A stretch of DNA of 64,000 bases from positions 7,068,001 through 7,132,000 of the forward strand of contig CM082588.2 in assembly GCA_040954595.2 (NCBI GenBank). Direction: 5' to 3'. Position numbers and translations under genes: made by a program. The notes under the pieces are model-generated. The model worked only from the letters and a program-made list of their open reading frames with translations, was not told the DNA's origin and did not search any database. Shown piece after piece: positions 34,645-47,100 of the stretch. The DNA comes from Balanoglossus misakiensis. Taxonomy: Eukaryota; Hemichordata. Numbering within the stretch: the first letter of the stretch is position 1; every line of letters begins with the position of its first letter.

Positions 34645-35782
34645 ATGAATGTTGGCACAAATGAAGTGTACTTGAGTCATTTTTGGATACATGTTCTGAA
34701 GTTGTGTCACCAAATCACAGAAGGTAAGACAAATTGAACATGAAGATAATCTCTATAATCCATACGATAATTTCTTACCAACATGAAGTTTAAGAAGAAA
34801 TAATGATGAATTCATTGAGAGTATCAATATTTATATATAAATAAATTAAAATTCCCTGGAATTTTAACTTCTTGGAGAAATACCGGTACCATAGATGCCT
34901 GTATTATGTTTTTGATAATGGAATAGAATATGTTTGTGATGAATGTACCATCTATCTCATTAATACTTTCTTTTCCTTCTCGTACCTAGTGCAATTTGAT
35001 CAGATGATATTCCTGTGTACTGTTGGTGATAAGCCTATCCTGTCATACCATCAGTGTCAGAACCTACGCTATCCATGGGATTTATTCAAGGCCCTGTATG
35101 ATATGGGGCACTTCAGTGAAACTGACAGACAACTTGGTATAGAGCTACTGCAGTATGTCAATCTCAATGTTCTGGCAGATAAACTTGTGAAGTGGCCTCA
35201 GCATCATTCAAAGGTACAAAAAGTTAAATACATTAGAAAGTCGATCATGCAAACAACCTCTTGGGGAACAGGGATTTTGTTCAGATATGTAAACAGTTTC
35301 ACTCATTGGTTTGTCAATCAGATGGACTGAGTCAATTTCCCTATCCTACACATGTTGGCATATTAAATTGTTTGGCATACATGTAACTTAGGCTGCAGAG
35401 TTAAAATATTGATTAATGATAATTGAAAACTGTCCATTATTAATTGCAATATTGTTGAATAAAGTGTTATTTTTTCATGCAGTGTCCCCACATAGGGAGT
35501 ACCTGTGTGTGCATGCATGCATGTGTGTGTGTGTCAATGTGTGGAGATCTCTATCCCTAAAATATTGGAGAAGGGGACTTAAGTCTGGAATTGTTTTTTT
35601 TTTTTTTTTGGTCAAGAAAAGAGTCTGTTTATTATAAATAATTAATTGATGTATTGTTCTTTTTCCCCCCAAATTGTATTATGGAGAACAGTCACCTGAC
35701 CCATAAGCAAGATGGCTGCTTCCAAGGTCAACTCGCCCAATGTTTTCAGGCTGTCCAGTTACAGCTTATAACCAGAGTGTGA
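34645..35782 (+). CDS. single death-effector-domain (DED) protein
   Basis: Three exons in phase (34645-34723, 34990-35213, 35750-35782) encode 111 residues. Almost the whole protein fits the six-helix DED pattern: H1 EVYLSHFWIHVLKLC, H2 VQFDQMIFLC, H3 ILSYHQCQNL, H4 YPWDLFKALYDMG, H5 TDRQLGIELLQYV, H6 NLNVLADKLVKW, as in FADD, caspase-8 and PEA15. The canonical RxDL of helix 6 is replaced by NxNVL, so the usual charge-triad contact is altered. Only a short tail follows, giving a PEA15-like solo layout. Inferred role: adaptor or inhibitor in death-receptor or immune signalling. The acceptor upstream of the ATG (34628) leaves open a longer N-terminus. The last exon is the least certain. Confidence 0.72.
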
Positions 35783-38312
35783 TCGCCGATGAAGGATGTA
35801 CGTGCTTCCTGATCAGCTTTGCCAAATCATAAAATAACGTCAACGTTGAATGGTTCAAGTGCCATGTCGAAAATAACGTCAGCCAATCACTGTGCTTGTA
35901 TGTATTGTCCTATGAGTTCCATACAGAAACCAAGTTACGGTACCTGTATTAATTCAGCACTGCTATGCAATGATTGCTTTTTGTATATCCAAGAATTTTA
36001 ATATTTTTATACTGATGAACATTGAATTTATACAACAGATTCCCCTATATAAAGGGAATTATGGACAGTCTGTTTAGGCAAACTAAATTATACCATACCA
36101 GTACTGTTATTTGTCTATTGGATAAAGTTTGGACTTCTGAATCCTTTCACCACCATGGTTCAGTCCAAATTCATTGTTTTCTATGGTAAGGTACAACCTA
36201 AAGAGGAAACAAACAAAATTATTTCTTTATATACAAAAAAGGGGTCAATATTTTACACTTTTTAAGTAATGAAACACCATTGATTTGTACACTGAGAGGC
36301 TCTATGACATTCCATGTGTTCTTGATATCACAAAGAGGTTAAAAAAGAAAGACTTTGTCTCTTCAATGAAGTCATTTACAACAGGAGAAAAAATGTAAAT
36401 ATATACTTTAGACATAAATCCTATATATGAACGTTTCATCATTGTAATAAAGTTCTTATAGATTTATTGCAACACACTTGATGTTCTTTCTCTGTTTTAT
36501 TTCCAATGTCTTACCTTGGTGTATGCATGACAGACTTGAACAAGCTTTTCACACACACCTCCATCGTTCAGAACCCATTTGGATAAGGTGGTATTAATTT
36601 TCCTGTAATTCTTTTGAGTGACTCCAATCACAAATCTTTGAAATATTTCAATGCTACAGCACCAACATGCGTGTTGATAAGCACAGAAGTTATTTTCAAC
36701 CGTTTTTGGATTTCTTACAATTTTACCAGCAAAGAGTCACCCAAAGTATACAAGTTATTGTATTGTGGCATTGTGTTTTCTTGTTTGTTCTACTCCAAAG
36801 TTTCCCCAAACAAAAAGTTTAGGCTAATTTTCATTAAAAAATTACACGGGACTGGCCAACATACAAAAACAATATGGAGCAGTGATACATGAAATTATTG
36901 ACTCAATTTTAATAATATTCAGTTTTTCATCACAAACCCATAAGTTCAGAAAAAGATTTCTTGTGACAGCCCTTCCAATTAACCAAATGGCAACATCACC
37001 TAGATTCAAGCATGACTATCCTTGTGAGTGCTAGAGACACTTGCAGAATCTTGCATTAGACGTACAAAATCATCATCATCATTGTCAATGTCATCATCAT
37101 CATCAAAAGCTAGAAATCTCTCAGTTGTTTACAAATGTTCATAAACGTTGCCTGTATATGAACAGCTTCGGACAGAAAACATTTCAGACAAACTCTATGT
37201 GATCCACTACAGCTGTATACAAAGCCTTAGTCACACTACAGACATGCTCAGACAAACTATAAATTCTGATTTACATAAGTTTTTTTTTTCAAAACTTCTA
37301 TTAAAATATTTACATCGACTAACTTACATGAAGAAAAGAAAGAAATATGTCACACTGTCTAGTAAATAGTGTCTCGTTTTCAGTCCCTTTTTATTTACAA
37401 AACAAAATTTTTATCTTTCATTTCCTCAGCCAGACAAAAAATGTGTAAATGGTTCTAACAATTCCAATGTTTGTGACTAATGCCCCCAAGTGAGAAAAGG
37501 CCAAAAATACATACACATGCCAAAACAAAACAAGTCACATGGCAAAAATAATAATAAAAACAATAATAATAGTCTGATTGAAACATTATCCTGCCAATAA
37601 AAAAAGAAGGCCTGGGGCAGAAATCATACAGGGACATTAGCTGTAACTATCGGTTACTGGAAATATCACTAGAATTTTACACTCCTTATAAAGGTATACG
37701 GTCACCTATGGAAAATTAGCTCTAGTTACCATGGCAAATTGAGATCTAGCCAATCACAGATTTTCAGTGGGTGGCACACACGAAAAAAAGAGCGCCACCA
37801 TTTGTTCTTTAGAACGCTAAAATACGCCACTTCAGCCATATATGGGCGTATGTAAATTGGCGGTGACTGTATACCTTTAATCTCACCCAGTCATGTGATA
37901 CATTCAGCAAATACATCAAATGAATTGAAAGAAAAATCTGAAAAAGAAATCTGTGGCATTTGTGACATGAATAAGTTTAAAAATGAATCACTTCTCACCA
38001 TTCCATACCCGACCATATTCTGGGATTGAGATGAGGCAATCTCATGTCTGAATTTGGCCTGTTCCACACAAAATGATGAATTTTCCACGTTATAATAAAA
38101 TGCCTATCCAAACATATAAATTGTGCGTATTTACAGTACACAACGAACACTTCAATAATTTGGTGCAGGAGTCCTGGCCAAGTCTTGACGTTAATGGTTT
38201 GGGCAGAACTTAACCCTCTCACCACAATGGCTTAGCCCAAATCCTTGTTTATCTATGGTAAATATGGACCTCTATAGAGGGAACTGGGGGTGAAAGGGTT
38301 AACCTCGAAACC
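35783..38312. other. intergenic; 3' flanks of the DED gene and ISCU
   Basis: Contains an AATAAA on the plus strand at about 36448 and short dispersed repeats (36142-36200, 37697-37882, 38212-38301). No further coding segment is supported. Confidence 0.45.
37697..37882. repeat. ~180-bp dispersed repeat, best-preserved copy
   Basis: Contains GGCAAATTGAGATCTAGCCA, ATTTTCAGTGGGTGGCACAC, AGAGCGCCACCAT and TATATGGGCGTATGTAAATT. Related copies: 1545-1675 (reversed), 15845-15980, 46145-46293 and 56125-56265. Confidence 0.75.
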
Positions 38313-40731
38313 CTAATTTGACGCTTGTGTCCTGGCCGCGTCTATCGAATCTTGCTTGACTTTGAAATCATTCAATGCTGCTTTGATGGCGTCTTCGGCC
38401 AACACTGAAATTACAATAAGAAACTGTTAGTGCCTTGTTTCCCTACTGGCGTTTGAAATTAATGAGAGTCCTACAGTCCGAGACAGACTGTTTTCATGCC
38501 TGATTAAAATTTAGCCAATCTACATTCTACAAGACTTAGTGTTACAGAAGATCTTTAGCAATGTCACTAGCCGGGGCTTTCATCCTGGCAGTGATGTTCC
38601 CGAGTTTCATATGGGGAGGGGAGATTCACCTCTTGTTGACACCCCCCAGAAATTTATCCCGGGGGACCAGCGCCCTTGCCACAGAAGAATCCCCCGAAAT
38701 ATTCTGGCAAGGGCAAGGGGAGGGGCAGGGGATGTTATAAAATGATGTCATTCACATAAAAATATAACATTCCCCTCCCCTTGCCCTTGCCACAGAGGAA
38801 TCCCCCGAAATATTCTGGCAAAGGGGGACATATCCCCCTATTGATGCAATCCTGGATGGAACACTGCTGTTCTTTGAAGTATGTGTTACCCGAAATTGCT
38901 ATTTAATTTCATACGTTTACTTACTTGAACAATGAAGTTTGACAGGTGGAAGAGAAAGTTCTTTGGCGATCTGTGTGTTCTTGATTTTAGAAGCCTCATC
39001 AAGCTGTAAAGCAATGTGAAACACATAAGCAGACGAAAAATATCCAATCATATGATCTACATGTACCAAATTCCAATTTTTACTGGTACCTATACATGTA
39101 TAGCTTTGATGGCATTTCTACATTTAAGGTTTAACTAGCCCTGGGGAACAAAAACCATCATTTATATTTTCTTACTGCATTGAAACTGACATAGTGACAA
39201 GGTCTGGTGAAGCAACTTAGAAAATGCTTCACTTAATTTATGCATTACACAAGTTATATGTTGTTGTTTTTTTTGTACATGCAACCACAACATTTTGGGA
39301 AAAAGCATTTACTTACTGTTTTTCCTTTCACCCATTCTGTAGCCAGGGAACTTGATGCGATAGCTGACCCACACCCAAAAGTTTTAAATTTAGCGTCAAC
39401 GATCTTGCCGTCCTCATCAACTTTGATCTGAAAAAGAATTTCATTGAAATGTTCACAAATGAAATTTGTGCACACTAACACCCCAAATGTCACAATCCGC
39501 CGCTAAATATTTTCACCGATTCAGGTGTGGAATTGCCATGTTCCGTACATGATACATTGGACAGATAATCTGTCCGATATAATGGATTTGTCATACAACA
39601 TGTAGTTATGAATTGAACAGAATTTCTGATGTATTCAGGATATCTCAGAGATACTTACTTGTAATTTCATAACATCACCACAAGCTGGAGCTCCCACTAA
39701 CCCTGTACCCACTGTCTTATCCTTCTTATCTAGCGATCCAACATTCCTTGGATTTTCATAGTGATCTATCACCTGTGAATATAAAAATTCAGGACATTTG
39801 GTTCATCAGATACTATTGTGTTTAACATTGTTACACTTATGTAACTAATATTCAAATTGACCAAAAGCAATAATACATAAATGATATATGTAACAGTTTT
39901 TAATTTAACATCAGAATTTTCCCTGCTCTTATCAGAAAACAAGTTTACTACACAAGATAGGAATGTTTTGAACATCATTATCTCCTGTCTGATTGTAAAT
40001 GTATGTCATATGACAATAGACATCAACACTTGATGAAAACTACAAAAAAGCCAGTAAACCATAAAACTTGCGCAGTAAATTTTCAATGGTCTACCTTATC
40101 TTATGCAGCTTCGTTACAACTTACAGTATGACAATTTTTATCAACATTCCCAGTACATGTACATCAGAATGCACAATGTACCATGGCCACACACACACAT
40201 GCGTCACACATAAACATACAATAATACACGACTGCAGGTAAACAATTTCAACCGCTCCTCCATCAGAAAATGTACAAGGCTATGGAGCCAAGGACAAACT
40301 TGTTTTTCAAAGCCAAAAAATGCATCGGTCTCAATCAGGGTTTCACATGATTATGTATATTGCACTTTTCATAAAAAAACTTGTATGATGTAGTGATGTA
40401 CTTGCAGGACTCTGCATCCTGGTAGCACATCCTGGTCGTGAATTTGCACCGATTGATATGTTTACTGGGGCTAGGGCGATTCGCCTCTTTCGACAAGGTG
40501 CCCATGTAGAATTATAAAGCCCTTTAAATCCATGTCCAAGGTCAACATCACGAGGCGAGACAAGGATGCCCAGACTGGACCAGTTACGTCACAGACACAC
40601 GTTGTGAACCAACGAACGATCGCGAGCAAATGGAAAATACTCACCTTCTCGTGATAGCAAGCGGTCGGCATGACACTCCTCAGGCACGTCGCGCTTCTCA
40701 GCGACTGTCCCACCTGTCTTAGCATCGCCAT
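38313..40731 (-). CDS. ISCU: iron-sulfur cluster assembly scaffold ISCU, mitochondrial
   Basis: Five coding exons (40731-40645, 39772-39659, 39427-39317, 39003-38925, 38404-38313) give 160 residues. Exon 1 encodes an Arg/Ser-rich presequence ending YHEK. The mature part reads [55 protein letters not shown] and [20 protein letters not shown], with the three cluster-binding cysteines of ISCU (PACGD, FGCGS, HCSML), the key Asp of CGD, and the LPPVK motif bound by the HSPA9/HSCB chaperones. It receives persulfide from NFS1 and builds 2Fe-2S clusters in the mitochondrial matrix. It is head to head with the STI1-module gene (377 bp between start codons). Confidence 0.97.
38560..38870. repeat. GGGGGACATATCCCCC-type dispersed repeat, ISCU last intron
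   Basis: Two internal copies of a CCCTTGCCACAG / GAATCCCCCGAAATATTCTG block. Related sequence occurs at about 60180-60400 (IFT88 intron) and 63110-63300 (MAP3K7 intron). Confidence 0.65.
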
Positions 40732-41108
40732 GGTTCGCAAATTGTGGAGAAAAGTGGCTAAAAACTTCAAGTGTATTGCATTGACATTGACTACAGACCG
40801 CTCGCACACAGAGAATGATGTTGCAACCGTCCCACCTCTCGCCTATTTACGTTAACCTTCTTCACAAAAAAGTAGTGCGCAATATTAATCATGTAGTGAG
40901 TGTGAAGATATACGCTAAAATCGGGTGAAAATATATCAGTTCTTATGTATTCCTAAACTGGTGTTTTCTATTTGTTTTGTGATCGTCAAAGATACGAATC
41001 TGTTTTATTGGGAATTATTTTTGCGGATGAATATATATCATTACAAAACTCGGGTCAAAGGTGAAGATTGGGTTTCTGTTCCCAGCATGCTGCATTCCTC
41101 AGGCAGAA
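40732..41108. promoter_or_regulatory. presumed bidirectional promoter ISCU / STI1-module gene
   Basis: Only 377 bp separate the two divergent start codons, so the transcripts must start within or overlap this interval. No TATA box is evident. Bidirectional activity is inferred from layout only. Confidence 0.5.
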
Positions 41109-44100
41109 ATGGCAGACGACGCAGATGGTAAGTGAAAACTATGGAAAGCCACAGCTGTCTTAAGTCCATTGTTACCATTATACGACGCTTATACATCATT
41201 ATACAATGTGCATACATCATTATACGCTGCTTGTGCAACGTTATACGATGTGAATACATCATTATACATTGCCCATACATCATTATACGACGCTCATACA
41301 TCTTTATACAATGTGCATACATCATTATACGCTGCTTGTGCATCGTTATACGCTGTGAATACACCATTATACATTGCCCATACATCATTATACGACGCTC
41401 ATACATCTTTATACAATGTGCATACATCATTATACGCTGCTTGTGCATCGTTATACGCTGTGAATACATCATTATACATTGCCCATACATCATTATACGC
41501 TGCCCATACATCTTTATACAATGTGTATACAGCATTATACGCTGTGCATACATCATTATACGCTGTGCCTACATCATTATACGCTGTGCCTATATCATTA
41601 TACGTCGCACATTCACCATGATACTATGCCCGTTCAACATACGGTGCGCGTTTGGCTTTATACTATGCAGACATGTCATTATGATATGCTATGCCTAACC
41701 GCAATTCCGTCAAAGAGGGCGCACTTTTCGGGTTTTTCTTTCTTTATTCTCCTGTCAATCTTCGGCCAACTAGATCTCTGAAACTGCTGCAGGTACACTT
41801 CTCAAACTTGCAACAGTGGTCAAGGTCAATGAGTAGATGTGCAGTGGCTTGTGAATATTTAATTAGTCACGTGACCTGGCGGCCTTATTGGATTTCGTGA
41901 AAAAATGCAAATCTCAGATCTCAGAAACTACAAGTCTGATCACCTTTAAATTTGGCGTGCAGGTAGACTACCTTTTGTCCATCATTTTTGTAATTGGAAA
42001 TTATGCTGTCAAAGTTGCAGGTTTTTTGCTACAATTGTTTTTCTGAAAAACTACTTAAAACTTTAAAAAATCTTCCCCTCCAGAACCAGCGATTGCCGAG
42101 TCACGGGATTCGGGGTATGTGGTCACCTAACCTATGTCTCTATAGTATGCGAAGCGCACTGTGATTGGTCTATCGTTATGGCGGCCATATTGGATTTTCG
42201 GAAAACCATTGAAAAATGAAAATTCCGTTTTGTAGCCAAAATGATGACAGCATGGAAAATCTTTTTGTGGATATGAGTCATCATATGACCGGAACTTGTC
42301 ACAATTATTATTATTATTATTTTTTTTTTTTTTTTTTTTTTGGGGGGGGGGGGGTCCAATTTTCCCATGACCTTTGACCCAGTTTTAAAACAACTAATTA
42401 TATATGCATATGCCTTGTATCTCCTCTTGCAACAGCACCACAGTCATGAAATTTGTGGACATGGGTACCACTGCTACCAGGACATGACACAAATATTTTG
42501 GGAATTTTAGCAATGACCTTTGACCTATTTCTGAAACATCATTTTTCTGCATATCTTATTCCAGGCTAACCAATAGGGCTAGAGGTCGTGTGTTTGTTGG
42601 ACATGGTCCACTATGGGGTCAACATTTTATGCCCAAATTTTGGGTGACCTTGGGTGACCTTTGATCTAATTTCCCATATCTCAGCAGCCGCAGCAGTTAG
42701 AGCCCTGGCTTTTGGGGGGATTGAGCACAATGGAGTCTTACACAAGACTTCATTAATTATGTGCATACCTAATTCTAGGCGAACCAATAGGGCTACGGGT
42801 CTCGTTTTTGTTGGACGCAGACTAGTATGAGGTCCAATATTTTTGCGCAAATATGGGGTGACCTCAGGTGACTTTTGACTTACTTTCCCATATCTTGGTA
42901 TCCACAGCAGATACAGCCTTGGCATTTGCTGGTTACCATGGGAACCGCTTGTGCCCCGCCAACGCTGCTTGCAGCTTTAATTTAATCTGTACTTGTTATG
43001 TATGACATTTTTCTCACCCAAAAAATGTTTATTCAAGCCGAAAATTTCAAAATTATATCTTTTTATCATCGAAGTATGTTTCTCGATGATAAAATATGTT
43101 TTAAACAATTTCTGATGTGCAAAAACTGTGATTTGGTGCCAAAAATATCATACATAACATGTCGAAAGAGTTTGATCAAATATATTCATATTTTTACAGA
43201 GTTATAAAAACTTATTTTCATACTCGTACTGCAGATGCCAAACCGCGATGGTCGCCCGAAAATGCTTAACTACATGTACTTTCAGTCTCTCGAAACCAAA
43301 ACCGAATCCAAGTCTTACTTCAGTACAATCATGTGTATAAGTGCGCCCTCTTTGACGGAATTGGGGTTAGGAATAGCATATCATAATGACATGTCGGCAT
43401 AGTATAAAGCCAAACGCGCACCGTATGTTGAATGGGCATAGTATCATGGTGAATGAGCGACGCATAATGATGTATGCACAGCGTATAATGATGCACAAGC
43501 AGCGTATAATGATGTATAAGCGTCGTATAATGATGCATAAGCGTCGTATAATTATGTATGGGCAGCATATAATGATGTATCCACAGCGTATAATGATGCA
43601 CAAGCAGCGTATAATGATGTATGCACATCGTATAATGATATATGCACATTGTATAATGATGTATACACATTGTATAAAGATGTATGAGCGTCGTATAATG
43701 ATGTATGCACATCGTATAATGATATATGCACATTGTATAATGATGTATACACATTGTATAAAGATGTATGAGCGTCGTATAATGATGTATGCACATTGTA
43801 TAATGATGTATGCATATCGTATAATGATGTATGCACATTGTATAATGATATATTCACATTGTATAATGATGTATGCACATTGTATTATGATGTACGAGTG
43901 TCGTATAATGATGTACGAGCAGGGTATAATGATGTATGAGCGTCGTATAATGATGTATGGGCAGCGTATAATGATGTATGCAGAGCATATAATGGTAACA
44001 ATGGACTTAAGACAGCTGTGGCTTTCCATAGAAAACAAACATGCGTGCACATATGGGGTGCCATGTGTTAACTTATTATTTAGCTAAATTATTTGTTCAA

Positions 44101-47100
44101 AAGTCGTTATTTAACATACTTATATGTATGTAATTATAGATTTGCAAACCATTTAAGTCCTGACAATTTATTTATAAATAATTTCAAGTCGATTCAATTA
44201 TATACATAAAATGTATTTTATGCTCTTTTATTTATATATAATTAATTATTTATAAATAATAAAAATGTAAGTGTATTATATATATATCATGAGTGATGTA
44301 CATAATTATTTATATTTAATAAATGATTTATAAATAAAAAAAATTTAAGTGTATTATATATATATCATGAGTGATTTATAAATAATTTAAGTGCAAGTCT
44401 ATTATATATATATAATGAGTGATTTAAATTATATAATGAATTATATATAAATAAGTGATTTCTAAACCATGAAAAAATGCACTCGCGCCGTTTGTCAACT
44501 TATTATTTAACGCAAACTCATTATTTAACGCAAACTCATTATTTAAGGCCTGTTCACACAACCCCTTGCATTTGGATCATTACGCACACATATAGTCCCC
44601 ACACGTGAACAAGAAATGCACATTACGTGCGGTCATTTCAATTTATATTATACTCCTTTCAAAGGTTAGATGAAACACCGAAAAAGGTATCAACTAGTTA
44701 GTGATTTTAGCCCGTGATTGCAATGTTTGATTGAAACGCGAAAAGCTGATCGATAGCTCTACATTGTGGTCTCCGAGGTCAAAGGTTGGCCGGTCATGAC
44801 AATGCCATTATTAAAATAGGGGCCAGTCTTCAAGACGTGACTCTACCAGCCTCCAGACCAGGAACTGGCGACCCGCCGTTTGTTTCCAACGCCAAATTTG
44901 ATTCTAATGTTGAATTTACGAGAAAACAATTTATCTGACCTGTAGTTTTTTGGCTCACTTACGTTTTGATGACTGGCCCCTATTTTAATAATGGTATCGC
45001 CATGACCGGCCAACCTTTGACCTCGGAGACCACAATGTAGAGCTATCGATCAGCTTTTCGCGTTTCAATCAAACATTGCAATCACGGGCTAAAATCACTA
45101 ACTAGTTGATACCTTTTTCGGTGTTTCATCTAACCTTTGAAAGGAGTATAATATAAATTGAAATGACCGCACGTAATGTGCATTTCTTGTTCACGTGTGG
45201 GGACTATATGTGTGCGTAATGATCCAAATGCAAGGGGTTGTGTGAACAGGCCTTAAATAATGAGTTTGCGTTAAATAATGAGTTTGCGTTAAATAATAAG
45301 TTGACAAACGGCGCGAGTGCATTTTTTCATGGTTTAGAAATCACTTATTTATATATAATTCATTATATAATTTAAATCACTCATGATATATATATAATAG
45401 ACTTGCACTTAAATTATTTATAAATCACTCATGATATATATATAATACACTTAAATTTTTTTTATTTATAAATCATTAATTAAATATAAATAATTATGTA
45501 CATCACTCATGATATATATATAATACACTTACATTTTTATTATTTATAAATAATTAATTATATATAAATAAAAGAGCATAAAATACATTTTATGTATATA
45601 ATTGAATCGACTTGAAATTATTTATAAATAAATTGTCAGGACTTAAATGGTTTGCAAATCTATAATTACATACATATAAGTATGTTAAATAACGACTTTT
45701 GAACAAATAATTTAGCTAAATAATAAGTTAACACATGGCACCCCATATGCACAATGTAAAAGTAGTGATCTGGCAACAAAATCCAGTCTTTTGTCCAATC
45801 AAATATTGCAAGAAGGAAGACTTGTACATGAGGTGCATTTTCACAGTACAGCAACCGATTGTGAAGTGTCAACAATATCACGATCGCATTCCCATGGTAG
45901 TCATTGATCATTGATATATACATACAAATGAAATGTACAGTATCTACCTCCCATAGTTGTCACCAGAGTGAATAAACAATAACAAAAAACCCTTAAAATC
46001 TCTGACAGTTCTGATTGTCAAGACTGTCTGCCACTTATTACTGACTGTCATATTTTAGTGCAATTGCCAATATAGTACAGTTGGCAAAGTTCAGTGATTT
46101 CCTGGTAGAAAATGTAAATAATTTGTTTGCTTGAGAATGGGTCACAGTGGCAATTAGCTATAGTTGCCATGGCAAATTGAGATTTAGTCAATCACAGATT
46201 TTCAGTGGGTGGCACTTACAAATAAAGAGCGCCACCATATGTTCTTTATATGGGCGTATGTAAATTGGTGGTGACTGTATACATGTACCTTTAATGTCAG
46301 TAGTCTTCAGTGACAAATTTCTTTACTTTACAGAAATACCTCCATTGGAGGACATGACTGAGGTTCTCCAACAGGCAGAGAAATTACAAAAAGTGACATT
46401 AGGAAATGCATCCGACCCGGTTACAACAGACCTGTCTAGCCACGATGTAAAAACAGAAAGTACTTCTGTTCACAACAAACCTGGTGGCGATGACAGTACT
46501 GGCAGTGGAAGTGTTTCACCACAGAAAAAGCAGGTAGGCTTAACATGTAGAATTGCTCATAAAAGTTAATTAGTTTCTAATATAAACTTTTAGGAAAGAA
46601 GTTTAACAACTTATTACTCACAGACATCAATTTTGAATTCCGATACATACTTTTTAGGTAAAACTAAAAACAAACTGACTTTCATAGAAATGTTGGTATT
46701 TGTCGCTGAGGTGAATGATAAAATTCAATGCATCACACAAAGAACTCTAGATTGTTTGCTGTTCTACCTTCATTCATATTTTTTTAATTCTTTCTTTTTT
46801 ATGGTACTTTGAATTGCAGACTAAGATTGAAAGCAAACAAAAGCAAGGCTCGTCAACTTATGGTGGTATGAAGAAAGGTTTTCTTTTTGGATCTGCATCA
46901 GGCACTAAACCCAAACCCAAAAAGGTCAAAGAGGACATCCCACTGATCAAACCAAATAATTCATCTGTCGGTTCCTCAAAGGTGCAGTCCATACCAGAGG
47001 TTCAGGAAGCTCTCAGAAATGATGCTCCACTATTACAGAGTAAAGGTCAGTGACATTTACCCGTCCAAATAACAGATATTCTGTTTTACCTTTAGCAATT

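Noticed and set aside
41132-41698. Long plus- and minus-strand frames of YIIIRCA / MYAQRIM-type repeats (188, 171 and 150 codons)
   Set aside because: They are by-products of a 21-bp minisatellite, whose period is a multiple of three and therefore keeps several frames open; no start context, splicing or domain.
43367-44087. Frames of 227 and 233 codons on both strands
   Set aside because: Mirror copy of the same minisatellite in the other arm of the transposon.
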